A stretch of 6,806 bases of DNA from Spirochaetaceae bacterium. GTDB lineage: Bacteria > Spirochaetota > Spirochaetia > Treponematales > Breznakiellaceae. The notes under the pieces were generated by a model that saw nothing but the letters and a program-made list of their open reading frames with translations, made no database searches and was not told the DNA's origin. This document shows, in pieces, positions 1 to 5,338 of this stretch. Every line of letters starts with the position of its first letter. The stretch's first letter is position 1. The translations under genes and the position numbers were made by a program. The stretch is from positions 1 to 6,806 of the forward strand of contig JAITAM010000141.1 of assembly GCA_031284085.1 (NCBI GenBank). Reading direction: 5' to 3'.

Positions 1-6
1 TCATTT

Positions 7-23
7 GTCTTATCTCATAAGAC
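7..23. promoter_or_regulatory. Inverted repeat upstream of the operon promoter
   Basis: A perfect 7-bp inverted repeat (GTCTTAT, 3-base centre CTC, ATAAGAC) lies about 30 bp upstream of the -35 box of the ABC operon. It is not followed by a clean T-run on either strand, so it does not look like a terminator. A regulator-binding dyad is possible, but it could also be chance in AT-rich DNA or part of a divergent gene. Confidence 0.3.
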
Positions 24-52
24 TTGCAGCTCATTTTTCAACAAAATTTCTC

Positions 53-81
53 TTGACTAATCTGTATTAGTTTAATATGAT
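53..81 (+). promoter_or_regulatory. Sigma-70-type promoter of the ABC operon
   Basis: The -35 box TTGACT (53-58) and -10 box TATGAT (76-81) each match the consensus at five of six positions and are separated by the ideal 17 bases. Transcription would start near 88-90, giving a leader of about 80 nt before the ATPase start codon. This is the best promoter match in the window and is correctly placed for the operon. The call comes from sequence inspection only. Confidence 0.7.
56..71. promoter_or_regulatory. Operator-like dyad inside the promoter spacer
   Basis: ACTAAT, a CTGT centre and ATTAGT form a perfect 6-bp inverted repeat. It overlaps the last bases of the -35 box and fills most of the spacer. 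A protein bound here would block RNA polymerase, the usual geometry for TetR- or MarR-type repressors of exporter operons. No regulator gene is visible in the window, so the identity of any binder is unknown. Confidence 0.45.
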
Positions 82-122
82 TGTATCATAGTCATAGAAC
101 AACAGTTTAATATAGCACAAAG

Positions 123-145
123 TCGGCTTGGTTATTAACCACCGA
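123..145 (+). promoter_or_regulatory. Stem-loop in the operon leader
   Basis: TCGG (123-126) can pair with CCGA (142-145) around an inner GGTTA/TAACC palindrome (130-140), giving an imperfect hairpin in the leader. The same CCGA could instead pair with TCGG at 157-160, which touches the Shine-Dalgarno sequence (GGAGGAG, 159-165). The stems are short, so any regulatory role is speculative. Confidence 0.25.
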
Positions 146-169
146 TAATTAAATAGTCGGAGGAGATAT

Positions 170-853
170 ATGACAGTTGTAAAAGCAACTAATGTAATTA
201 AAGATTATACATTGAATGGAATGGCTGTGCATGCTCTACGAGGAGTAACATTGGATTTTGAGCATGGTGATTTTGCGGCAATTGCCGGTCCATCCGGAAG
301 TGGCAAGTCAACTTTTTTGCATCTTGCAGGTTGTTTAGATACGATCACTAGTGGAATGATGACTGTTGCCGGATCAGATCTTGCCAAACTCTCAAAGAAA
401 GAGGCTGCACTCCTCAGGCGCCATCATATTGGGTTCATCTTTCAGGCCTACAACCTCATTCCGGTATTATCTTGTGCGGAGAATGTGTCATTCCCATTGA
501 CACTGTTAGGAATTTCAAAAAAAGAAGCGCAGGAACGGGCGGAATCGGCGCTCATGGATGTAGGACTTGAGGATATGGCAAAGCGCCGTCCCAAAGAGAT
601 GTCTGGCGGTCAGCAGCAGCGAGTAGCGATTGCCCGAGCTTTGGTTAAACAACCGGCGCTTATATTAGCGGATGAACCGACTGCAAATCTTGACTCGAAA
701 ACGGGAAAAGAGATTCTTGAGCTGATGATAAGACTGAACAAAGATGCCGGAACAACCTTTATTTTTTCTACACATGACAAAATGGTTATGGATTATGCTC
801 GACGAGTGGTACACATTCGAGATGGGCAGATAGAACGTGAGGAGATAAAATAA
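170..853 (+). CDS. ABC transporter ATP-binding protein, LolD/MacB type
   Basis: This 227-residue cytoplasmic ATPase would power an FtsX-family exporter by binding and hydrolysing ATP as a dimer. All nucleotide-binding motifs are intact: Walker A GPSGSGKST (40-48), Q-loop Gln92, signature MSGGQ (144-148, Met in place of the usual Leu), Walker B ending ADEP (167-170) with catalytic Glu169, D-loop NLDS (173-176) and switch His202. The length is normal for the LolD/MacB/FtsE group (ABC_tran, PF00005), whose members run about 220-235 residues. The start is fixed by a strong GGAGGAG Shine-Dalgarno sequence at 159-165. The stop overlaps the first permease start by one base (TAATG), which points to translational coupling. 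The first part of the gene looks more AT-rich than the genes downstream. The ATPase family is certain; the substrate is not readable from an ATPase, so I give no gene symbol. Confidence 0.95.
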   Translation: MTVVKATNVIKDYTLNGMAVHALRGVTLDFEHGDFAAIAGPSGSGKSTFLHLAGCLDTITSGMMTVAGSDLAKLSKKEAALLRRHHIGFIFQAYNLIPVLSCAENVSFPLTLLGISKKEAQERAESALMDVGLEDMAKRRPKEMSGGQQQRVAIARALVKQPALILADEPTANLDSKTGKEILELMIRLNKDAGTTFIFSTHDKMVMDYARRVVHIRDGQIEREEIK

Positions 854-2586
854 TGAAGCCATTTGGTGTGGTTGCCCTAAAAAGAATTGCATTGAGAAAC
901 CTTGCCCGGCACAAGGTAAAAACTATCCTCACCTGCGCAGCAATTATGGTGAGTGTAACGGTTTATATTTGGATGGATAGTTGGTTAGGCGGCATGAGCA
1001 TGGAGTCGCGGCGAAATATCGTCAATTATGAATTAGGCGCGGCAAAATTACAGACTAAATTGTACTTTGAAAAAAAGGATGAGATGCCGGCATACGAAAA
1101 CTTTTCAGGATGGGAAACCTATGCAGAAATCTTGAATGAAGCCGGTTATGATACGGCGCCCCGCTATGCTTTTTCCGGCACCATTTATTCAATGACCGGT
1201 TCCGCGCCTCTGGTAATAAACGCCTGCGATCCTGATGCTGAAGCGCGGACGCTGGCTTATACGAGCTATGTTGATCTAGGACGCTTTATTACAAACGGTG
1301 AATTCGGCATTACTTTGGGAGGCATGACCGCGGACAAGCTTAACGTAGGGATTCCTACACGACCCTCTGCGCAAGAGCTGGATGATTTGATTGAAATCGG
1401 CGGCTTTAACCGTGCCGATGAAGATTTTGTCCGCTCTTGCTACAAAGCTATGGAAGTTAAGGTACAATTTGCGGAGAGCAAGGAGTATGCCGAAAAGCGA
1501 GCAAAAGGACAGATGATCCTCAAGCGGGATCTCTCAAGAGCAGATTTGGACCGGCTTTGGCTGCTTGTTGATTCAACCGGTCGCAATGACGTGCGGATTT
1601 CAGCGGTGATAGATTATAAAATGGCGCCTGATTCGGTCTCCGAGACTAAATGGGATATTGATCTATTCCCCCTTTTGAACGCAGAAGAACAACAGCTCCT
1701 CAAAGCCGCCTATGACTTTGATAACCTCACCGGCGCTTACTTTCTTGTCGAAACCGATGAAAATAAACTCGCCGCAATTCTTGCCGCCATGATCAGAGCG
1801 GATTTTTCCGGTGCGGTTCGGCATGTGAATCAGGTGATTGATGCCAAGGTCGTAGGTACAGTGAACTCGCCTGATCCGTTTAACAACTACAACATCGGCT
1901 ATATGCCGCAGGATGTGCTGCAAGATGAGGCGGGCATGATGCTGGAAGGCCATATAACGGAACTTTTGATTCGGGACAAGGCGCTGGGCGCTGCGGATAT
2001 GAACAGCAAGATGGAAAGCAAAGAGGCGATCCGCACGGTTCTTGAGGAGGGTTTGGCGAAACAAGGGAAAACGTTAAGTGAAGAGCTTGATGTCTTTTTC
2101 TGGATGGATTACGTGGAAGATTATCTTGGCTACGAGTCCATGGAATCGGGGTCAACCAAGATTTTTTCCATCCTCCTTTTTCTCCTTGCCTTTATCGGTA
2201 TTTCCAATACCATGCTCCTTGCCATATTGGAGCGCACCAAGGAGATAGGCATGATGCAGGCTTTGGGCATGACCGGCGGGCAGCTCATTTTTACCTACAT
2301 GATCGAGGCGGGCTTTCTTGGGCTTGTCGGCTCTGCGTTGGGCATTATTGTAGGCTGCCTTCTGAATATCCCTCTAGTCAAGTATGGATTTGATTTCTCG
2401 GAAATGATGGAACAGATGGGCGGGAACATGGGCTATCGGGTTGCGGGAAACTTTCGGGGGATGTGGAAGATAGACACCATCATAGGCAGCGGCATCATGG
2501 CAACGGTTATTGCATCGTGCATGGCGTATTTTCCTGCACGGCGGGCAACTAAGATGGAAATCACTGAAAGTATGCGTTTTGAATAG
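853..2586 (+). CDS. FtsX-family ABC transporter permease, large subunit
   Basis: This 577-residue inner-membrane protein has the four-helix LolC/LolE/MacB layout: a basic N-terminus (K10-R-I-A-L-R-N-L-A-R), TM1 near 25-46, a long extracytoplasmic region of about 390 residues, then TM2 (437-459), TM3 (486-506) and TM4 (543-560). The FtsX core (PF02687) is recognisable by ERTKEIGMMQALGMT (from 460), the cytoplasmic loop expected to dock on the ATPase, and by PARRA (561-565) near the C-terminus. The periplasmic region is clearly longer than in the second permease (about 235 residues) and probably carries cargo or partner specificity. It is directly coupled to the ATPase gene. An interspersed repeat begins at its stop codon and a tandem array follows, so the second permease lies about 590 bp away. 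The family is secure. Lipoprotein release, lipid transport or peptide export are all possible roles. Confidence 0.93.
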   Translation: MKPFGVVALKRIALRNLARHKVKTILTCAAIMVSVTVYIWMDSWLGGMSMESRRNIVNYELGAAKLQTKLYFEKKDEMPAYENFSGWETYAEILNEAGYDTAPRYAFSGTIYSMTGSAPLVINACDPDAEARTLAYTSYVDLGRFITNGEFGITLGGMTADKLNVGIPTRPSAQELDDLIEIGGFNRADEDFVRSCYKAMEVKVQFAESKEYAEKRAKGQMILKRDLSRADLDRLWLLVDSTGRNDVRISAVIDYKMAPDSVSETKWDIDLFPLLNAEEQQLLKAAYDFDNLTGAYFLVETDENKLAAILAAMIRADFSGAVRHVNQVIDAKVVGTVNSPDPFNNYNIGYMPQDVLQDEAGMMLEGHITELLIRDKALGAADMNSKMESKEAIRTVLEEGLAKQGKTLSEELDVFFWMDYVEDYLGYESMESGSTKIFSILLFLLAFIGISNTMLLAILERTKEIGMMQALGMTGGQLIFTYMIEAGFLGLVGSALGIIVGCLLNIPLVKYGFDFSEMMEQMGGNMGYRVAGNFRGMWKIDTIIGSGIMATVIASCMAYFPARRATKMEITESMRFE

Positions 2587-2662
2587 CCCGCCAGCGGGTT
2601 TCAAAATTTCGGTGTTGGTATTAAAAGGCGGCGTACGGCTTTTTGCCTACAGGCAGTCGCAG
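2585..2662. repeat. Interspersed repeat, copy 1
   Basis: The unit at 2585-2648 matches 2665-2727 nearly base for base and starts inside the permease stop codon. It opens with a short GC hairpin (AGCCCG, loop CCAG, CGGGTT, followed by only three T), a possible weak terminator. It continues through a GGTGTTGGTATTAAA block and ends in a GGCGGCGTACGG...TTTTTGCCT module. A tail AGGCAGTCGCAG (2651-2662) recurs after copy 3. The conservation between copies is seen directly. The suggestion that this is a genome-wide family is inference. Confidence 0.8.
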
Positions 2663-2664
2663 GC

Positions 2665-2727
2665 AGCCTGCCAGCGGGTTTCAAAGTTTCGGTGTTGGTA
2701 TTAAAGGCGGCGTACGGGTTTTTGCCT
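2665..2727. repeat. Interspersed repeat, copy 2
   Basis: This is the second full copy, in direct orientation 80 bp after copy 1. It differs by only a few substitutions and one missing A in the run after GGTATT. It keeps the GCCTGCCAGCGGG opening, the GGTGTTGGTATTAAA block and the GGCGGCGTACGG module. Its right end breaks at TTTTTGCCT: instead of the AGGCAG tail, the sequence runs into GAAACAGA and the tandem array. That break suggests array-associated DNA was added or rearranged next to this copy. Confidence 0.8.
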
Positions 2728-2755
2728 GAAACAGAGCGTTTGGCTAACCAAACAG

Positions 2756-2965
2756 GCCATTCTGCTTAGCGAATAAGCCATTCTGCTTAGCGAATGAGTC
2801 ATTCTGCTTAGCGAATGAGCTATTCTGCTTAGCGAATGAGTCATTCTGCTTAGCGAATAAGTCATTTTGCTTAGCGAATAAGCCATTCTGCTTAGCGAAT
2901 AAGTCATTCTGCTTAGCGAATGAGCCATTCTGCTTAGCGAATAAGCCATTTTGGAGACAGAATGA
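2756..2965. repeat. Tandem array of 21-bp units (minisatellite)
   Basis: Nine head-to-tail 21-bp units (2756-2944) are followed by a degenerate tenth (2945-2965). The core ATTCTGCTTAGCGAAT is almost invariant. Units differ only at positions 2, 3 and 7 (C or T) and 20 (A or G), so every difference among the nine is a transition. Each unit is a partial dyad: ATTC and GAAT flank an inner GCT-T-AGC, and units of the form TCATTC...GAATGA have 6-bp outer arms. Because 21 is a multiple of three, several frames stay open, and on the - strand they spell heptapeptide repeats (FAKQN or MAYSLSR types). However, most unit differences would change amino acids and no start has a ribosome binding site. I read this as non-coding, probably variable in copy number. 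Confidence 0.9.
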
Positions 2966-3006
2966 GTCGTTTGGCAGGCCGGTCTGTTTCAACAGTTAGC
3001 GGCGCA

Positions 3007-3051
3007 GGTATTAAAGGCGGCATACGGTTTTTTGCCTGCAGGCAGCCGCAG
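3007..3051. repeat. Interspersed repeat, partial copy 3
   Basis: This copy keeps only the right half of the unit: GGTATTAAAGGCGGC, then TACGG, a T-run and TGCCT, plus the AGGCAGCCGCAG tail (3040-3051) that matches copy 1 at 2651-2662 with one change. It contains a perfect 12-bp palindrome TGCCTGCAGGCA. With copies 1 and 2 it brackets the tandem array in the same orientation. Confidence 0.75.
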
Positions 3052-3179
3052 CATTGATAAGCGCCGCTCTTTGCAAGCTGTGTCTGTAGACCTTAAAAAC
3101 GTCTTTGAAGATATTAAAAATGTCTCAGGAGACCTTTTACAGAGGTCATGGGGACGAAAGAATACAGTAGGGAGGATTT

Positions 3180-4454
3180 ATGGGTATCAAGTATAGGCAG
3201 GGTGGATCGAGGATGATCATCACTATTGCTTTTAGGAACATATTCCGCAATTTCAGGAGGACTATGTTTTGTATAACCGCAGTCGGAATCGCGGTGTTCT
3301 TCATCGTGTTTTATTCATCCCTCATAGCGGGGATGCTGAAAAGTATGCACGAGGTAGTGCAAGTCTTTGAGTTGGGGCATGTGCGGGTAGTGTCCGCCCA
3401 GTATGATGCGGAAAGTGAATACAGCCCCGTGCAATACCCCGCGGCGGAAGGCAAAAGCCTCGATGCGCTCATGCGCAGGATAAAAGAAATCCCCGGTGTG
3501 CAGGCGGCCTTCCCGCGCATAGCAGCCTACGCTACTTTGCAGGAAACTACGCTCAAACATTCCGCGCTTTGGGGCATGAATATGGCCGATGAGACCACGC
3601 TGAATAATTTTAATCTTACCGACAAAACCGACGGGCTTGTGGAGGGGCGTTATCCCGCGCATGACAGCAACGAGTGCGCTATTGGCTTGCGCTTTGCGGA
3701 AAAAACCGGACTTAAAATCGGCGACCGTATCCCGCTAAAAACCGTGTCTGCCCAATTTTCCGACAAGCTCTGGGCGCCGGTTATCACAGGCATCTTCCGT
3801 TTTGACTACGCTAAGGCAGACGGAGAAACCATTATCACCGATTTTACCCGCCTTCAGCGCCTTTTGGTCTTGGACGACGCTACGCAGCAGATAGTCGTCT
3901 ATGCCGATTCCCCTGAAAAAAGTGCGCAGATAGCCTCGGCGCTCGAACAGCTCGTCAATCCTGATGATGTGGTTACCGAATGGCAGGATCAGTACTGGAT
4001 TGTCTTGATGAATATGTACGAACCTGTGTATTACATGATCTATCTGGTTTTCCTCGTTGTGGCGTGCCTTCTTATCGTCAACACAATCACGATGATCGTC
4101 CACGAACGGATTAAAGAGATCGGCATGATGGGAAGTCTCGGCATGACGCGTGGAGAAATTGTGCAGGTCTTTTTCTTTGAGTCGGTCTTTCTTGCTATGG
4201 CGGGAGCCGGCGCAGGAGTTATCCTAGGCGGACTTCTCACAGGCATTGGGCAGTTCTTCCCTTTACGCTGGACCGCCATCACAGGTGAAGACACCTTTGC
4301 AGCAATGCCCGCAGCAAACGCTATTTTCTTTGATTTTAGTTTCGTAATACTGCTGCGCAGCTGGTTTCTCGGCGTGCTTGTCGCATCGCTTTTTACGCTG
4401 ATTCCCAGCCTCAAAAGCGCTTTTGTAGAACCGGTGGAAGCTTTGAGAAGGTAA
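3180..4454 (+). CDS. FtsX-family ABC transporter permease, small subunit
   Basis: This second permease would pair with the 577-residue subunit as a heterodimer on the ATPase. From the 3180 start it has 424 residues: basic N-terminus (FRNIFRNFRRT, 18-28), TM1 about 29-51, a periplasmic domain of about 235 residues, TM2 286-307, TM3 about 329-357 and TM4 about 391-412. The FtsX motif HERIKEIGMMGSLGMT (from 308) closely parallels ERTKEIGMMQALGMT in the other permease, so the two are clearly homologous. The size is typical of LolC/LolE (about 400-415 residues). Start choice: ATG 3180 has an excellent GGGAGG at 3170-3175, whereas ATG 3213 (residue 12, MIITIAFRN) gives the N-terminus usual for the family but has GAGG immediately before it. 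I keep 3180, with 3213 a real alternative. Cargo is unknown. Confidence 0.92.
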   Translation: MGIKYRQGGSRMIITIAFRNIFRNFRRTMFCITAVGIAVFFIVFYSSLIAGMLKSMHEVVQVFELGHVRVVSAQYDAESEYSPVQYPAAEGKSLDALMRRIKEIPGVQAAFPRIAAYATLQETTLKHSALWGMNMADETTLNNFNLTDKTDGLVEGRYPAHDSNECAIGLRFAEKTGLKIGDRIPLKTVSAQFSDKLWAPVITGIFRFDYAKADGETIITDFTRLQRLLVLDDATQQIVVYADSPEKSAQIASALEQLVNPDDVVTEWQDQYWIVLMNMYEPVYYMIYLVFLVVACLLIVNTITMIVHERIKEIGMMGSLGMTRGEIVQVFFFESVFLAMAGAGAGVILGGLLTGIGQFFPLRWTAITGEDTFAAMPAANAIFFDFSFVILLRSWFLGVLVASLFTLIPSLKSAFVEPVEALRR

Positions 4455-4469
4455 AGGCCCAATAATTTA

Positions 4470-4497
4470 TTGATAAAAACCTAATTAACTGTGTGAT
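4470..4497 (+). promoter_or_regulatory. Weak promoter candidate before the LolA-like gene
   Basis: TTGATA (4470-4475) and TGTGAT (4492-4497) are separated by 16 bases in a 106-bp AT-rich gap. The -35 box is good and the -10 box is poor. An AT-only dyad, CAATAA-T-TTATTG (4460-4472), overlaps the -35 box. The gene may equally be read from upstream. Confidence 0.25.
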
Positions 4498-4503
4498 CTT
4501 TGA

Positions 4504-4537
4504 CCGTCTGAAAACAGTCCGTTGGATATGCGGACGG
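4504..4537 (+). promoter_or_regulatory. Leader hairpin upstream of the LolA-like gene
   Basis: CCGTCTG (4504-4510) pairs with CGGACGG (4531-4537), seven pairs with one G-T, around a 20-nt loop. A competing shorter stem, GTCCG (4517-4521) with CGGAC (4531-4535), shares the right arm. The structure ends nine bases before AAGGAGG and has no T-run, so it is not a terminator. It could act in mRNA processing or translation control, or have no function. Confidence 0.3.
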
Positions 4538-4560
4538 CATTGAACAAGGAGGAGAGAATT

Positions 4561-5313
4561 ATGAGAATTATGAAAACACAAAACTGTATTATGCTGCTTT
4601 TTATCGTGCTTGCAAGCGCCGGTTTGAGCGCGCAAACGCCGCAGGCAGCGGACTTGTTAAACCGCATTGATAACAACGAGATCTACACGACCATTGAGTA
4701 TGAAGGGGATATGATTATCGAGCATCAAAACCGCCGCTATGTAAAGACAATGCGGGCGTGGGCGCGCGGCAACACGGATAGTTTTATTGAATTTATCAAT
4801 CCTGAGGATAGGGGCACAAAGTACCTGAAAAAAGGCGGGCGGCTTTATGTTTATTCACCGGATACCGAAGAAGTGATGCTTATTTCAGGACATATGCTTA
4901 AAGAGTCTATGATGGGGTCAGACCTCTCTTATGAGGATACCATAGAAAACGAAAAGTTGTCTGCTCGATACACGCCTTCACTCTCCGGATCGGAGATTTG
5001 GAACGGCAAAGATTGTTGGATTCTTGATCTTCAAGCAAAGAAGCGCACCGAAAGCTACCCGCGGCAGAAGCTGTGGATCGATAAAGAGAGCGGCGACTGC
5101 CTTCACTACGAGCTTTTTGCCCTTTCCGGCGCTAAAGTAAAAGAGTACACACTCCTGCGAGTAGAGCTTATTGGCACAAGACGGTTTCCGGTGGAGAGCG
5201 AAATGCGTGATTTACTCAGGAAAAACAGTAAAACAAGCTTTGTGCTGCGCAGCATTAAGCTCGATCAGCCGATAGCGGACTCGGTATTCAGCCAAAGAAA
5301 CTTGGAACGGTAA
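4561..5313 (+). CDS. LolA-like outer-membrane lipoprotein-sorting protein
   Basis: This 250-residue exported protein probably carries a hydrophobic cargo across the periplasm. The signal peptide has a basic start (MRIMKTQ), a hydrophobic core (9-20) and a likely signal peptidase I site LSA|Q at 24/25. There is no lipobox, so it should be soluble. The mature part matches my memory of the outer-membrane lipoprotein-sorting family (PF17131, LolA/LppX-like fold): INPEDRGTKYLK (79-90), LYVYSP (95-100), ISGHMLKESMMGSDLSYED (108-126) and LWIDKESG (171-178). Length is normal for that family. The start at 4561 is chosen because AAGGAGG lies at 4546-4552 and the signal peptide begins there; an in-frame ATG at 4522 would add 13 residues with no ribosome site. 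It follows the permeases by 106 bp and precedes the barrel gene by 25 bp. The family call is strong; lipoprotein as cargo is only the family's name, not shown. Confidence 0.88.
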   Translation: MRIMKTQNCIMLLFIVLASAGLSAQTPQAADLLNRIDNNEIYTTIEYEGDMIIEHQNRRYVKTMRAWARGNTDSFIEFINPEDRGTKYLKKGGRLYVYSPDTEEVMLISGHMLKESMMGSDLSYEDTIENEKLSARYTPSLSGSEIWNGKDCWILDLQAKKRTESYPRQKLWIDKESGDCLHYELFALSGAKVKEYTLLRVELIGTRRFPVESEMRDLLRKNSKTSFVLRSIKLDQPIADSVFSQRNLER

Positions 5314-5338
5314 AATAAAGAGCCATGAGGAGATTTTT

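Larger units (their letters stand above)
2587..3179. other. Repeat-rich gene-free stretch between the two permeases
   Basis: No credible gene was found here on either strand. The stretch holds interspersed repeat copies 1 and 2, a small hairpin GTTTGG-CTAA-CCAAAC (2738-2753), the 21-bp tandem array (2756-2965), an inverted pair GAAACAGA (2728-2735) / TCTGTTTC (2983-2990) flanking the array, and partial copy 3. After about 3052 it becomes an ordinary leader for the second permease. A weak promoter candidate is TTGCAA (3071-3076), 17 bases, TAAAAA (3094-3099). A 40-bp-spaced repeat TGTCT...AGACCTT lies at 3081-3094 and 3121-3136, each copy holding a GTCT/AGAC dyad. A GACCT/AGGTC inverted repeat spans 3131-3147. 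A strong GGGAGG Shine-Dalgarno sequence ends the stretch. Confidence 0.7.

Noticed and set aside
1663..2064. 133-residue antisense ORF within the first permease
   Set aside because: It lies opposite a well-supported permease gene, shows no recognisable domain, and similar antisense shadows occur at 3315-3662, 3735-4103 and 4040-4462.
2585..2601. Strong rho-independent terminator after the first permease
   Set aside because: The GC hairpin is short and followed by only three T, so termination would be weak at best; noted as a part of the repeat rather than as a terminator.
2510..2704. Plus-strand 64-residue ORF across the permease end
   Set aside because: It overlaps the permease C-terminus in another frame and then runs through both full repeat copies; no ribosome site and no protein-like composition.
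2756..2965. CRISPR array
   Set aside because: The units are contiguous 21-mers with no unique spacers between them and no cas genes are present.
2744..2992. Minus-strand frame giving an FAKQN-type heptapeptide repeat protein, with a second overlapping frame (2701-2949) giving MAYSLSR-type repeats
   Set aside because: The first begins at TTG with no ribosome site and the second at an ATG within the array itself. Most unit differences change the amino acid, and the openness is a trivial result of a 21-bp period.
2748..2995. Plus-strand open frame through the array (PFCLANK/ESFCLAN repeats)
   Set aside because: A stop at 2745-2747 lies just upstream and there is no start codon before the array, so nothing would initiate translation.
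4522..4560. Upstream ATG extension of the LolA-like protein
   Set aside because: No ribosome site precedes 4522. The AAGGAGG at 4546-4552 and the signal peptide both fix the start at 4561.
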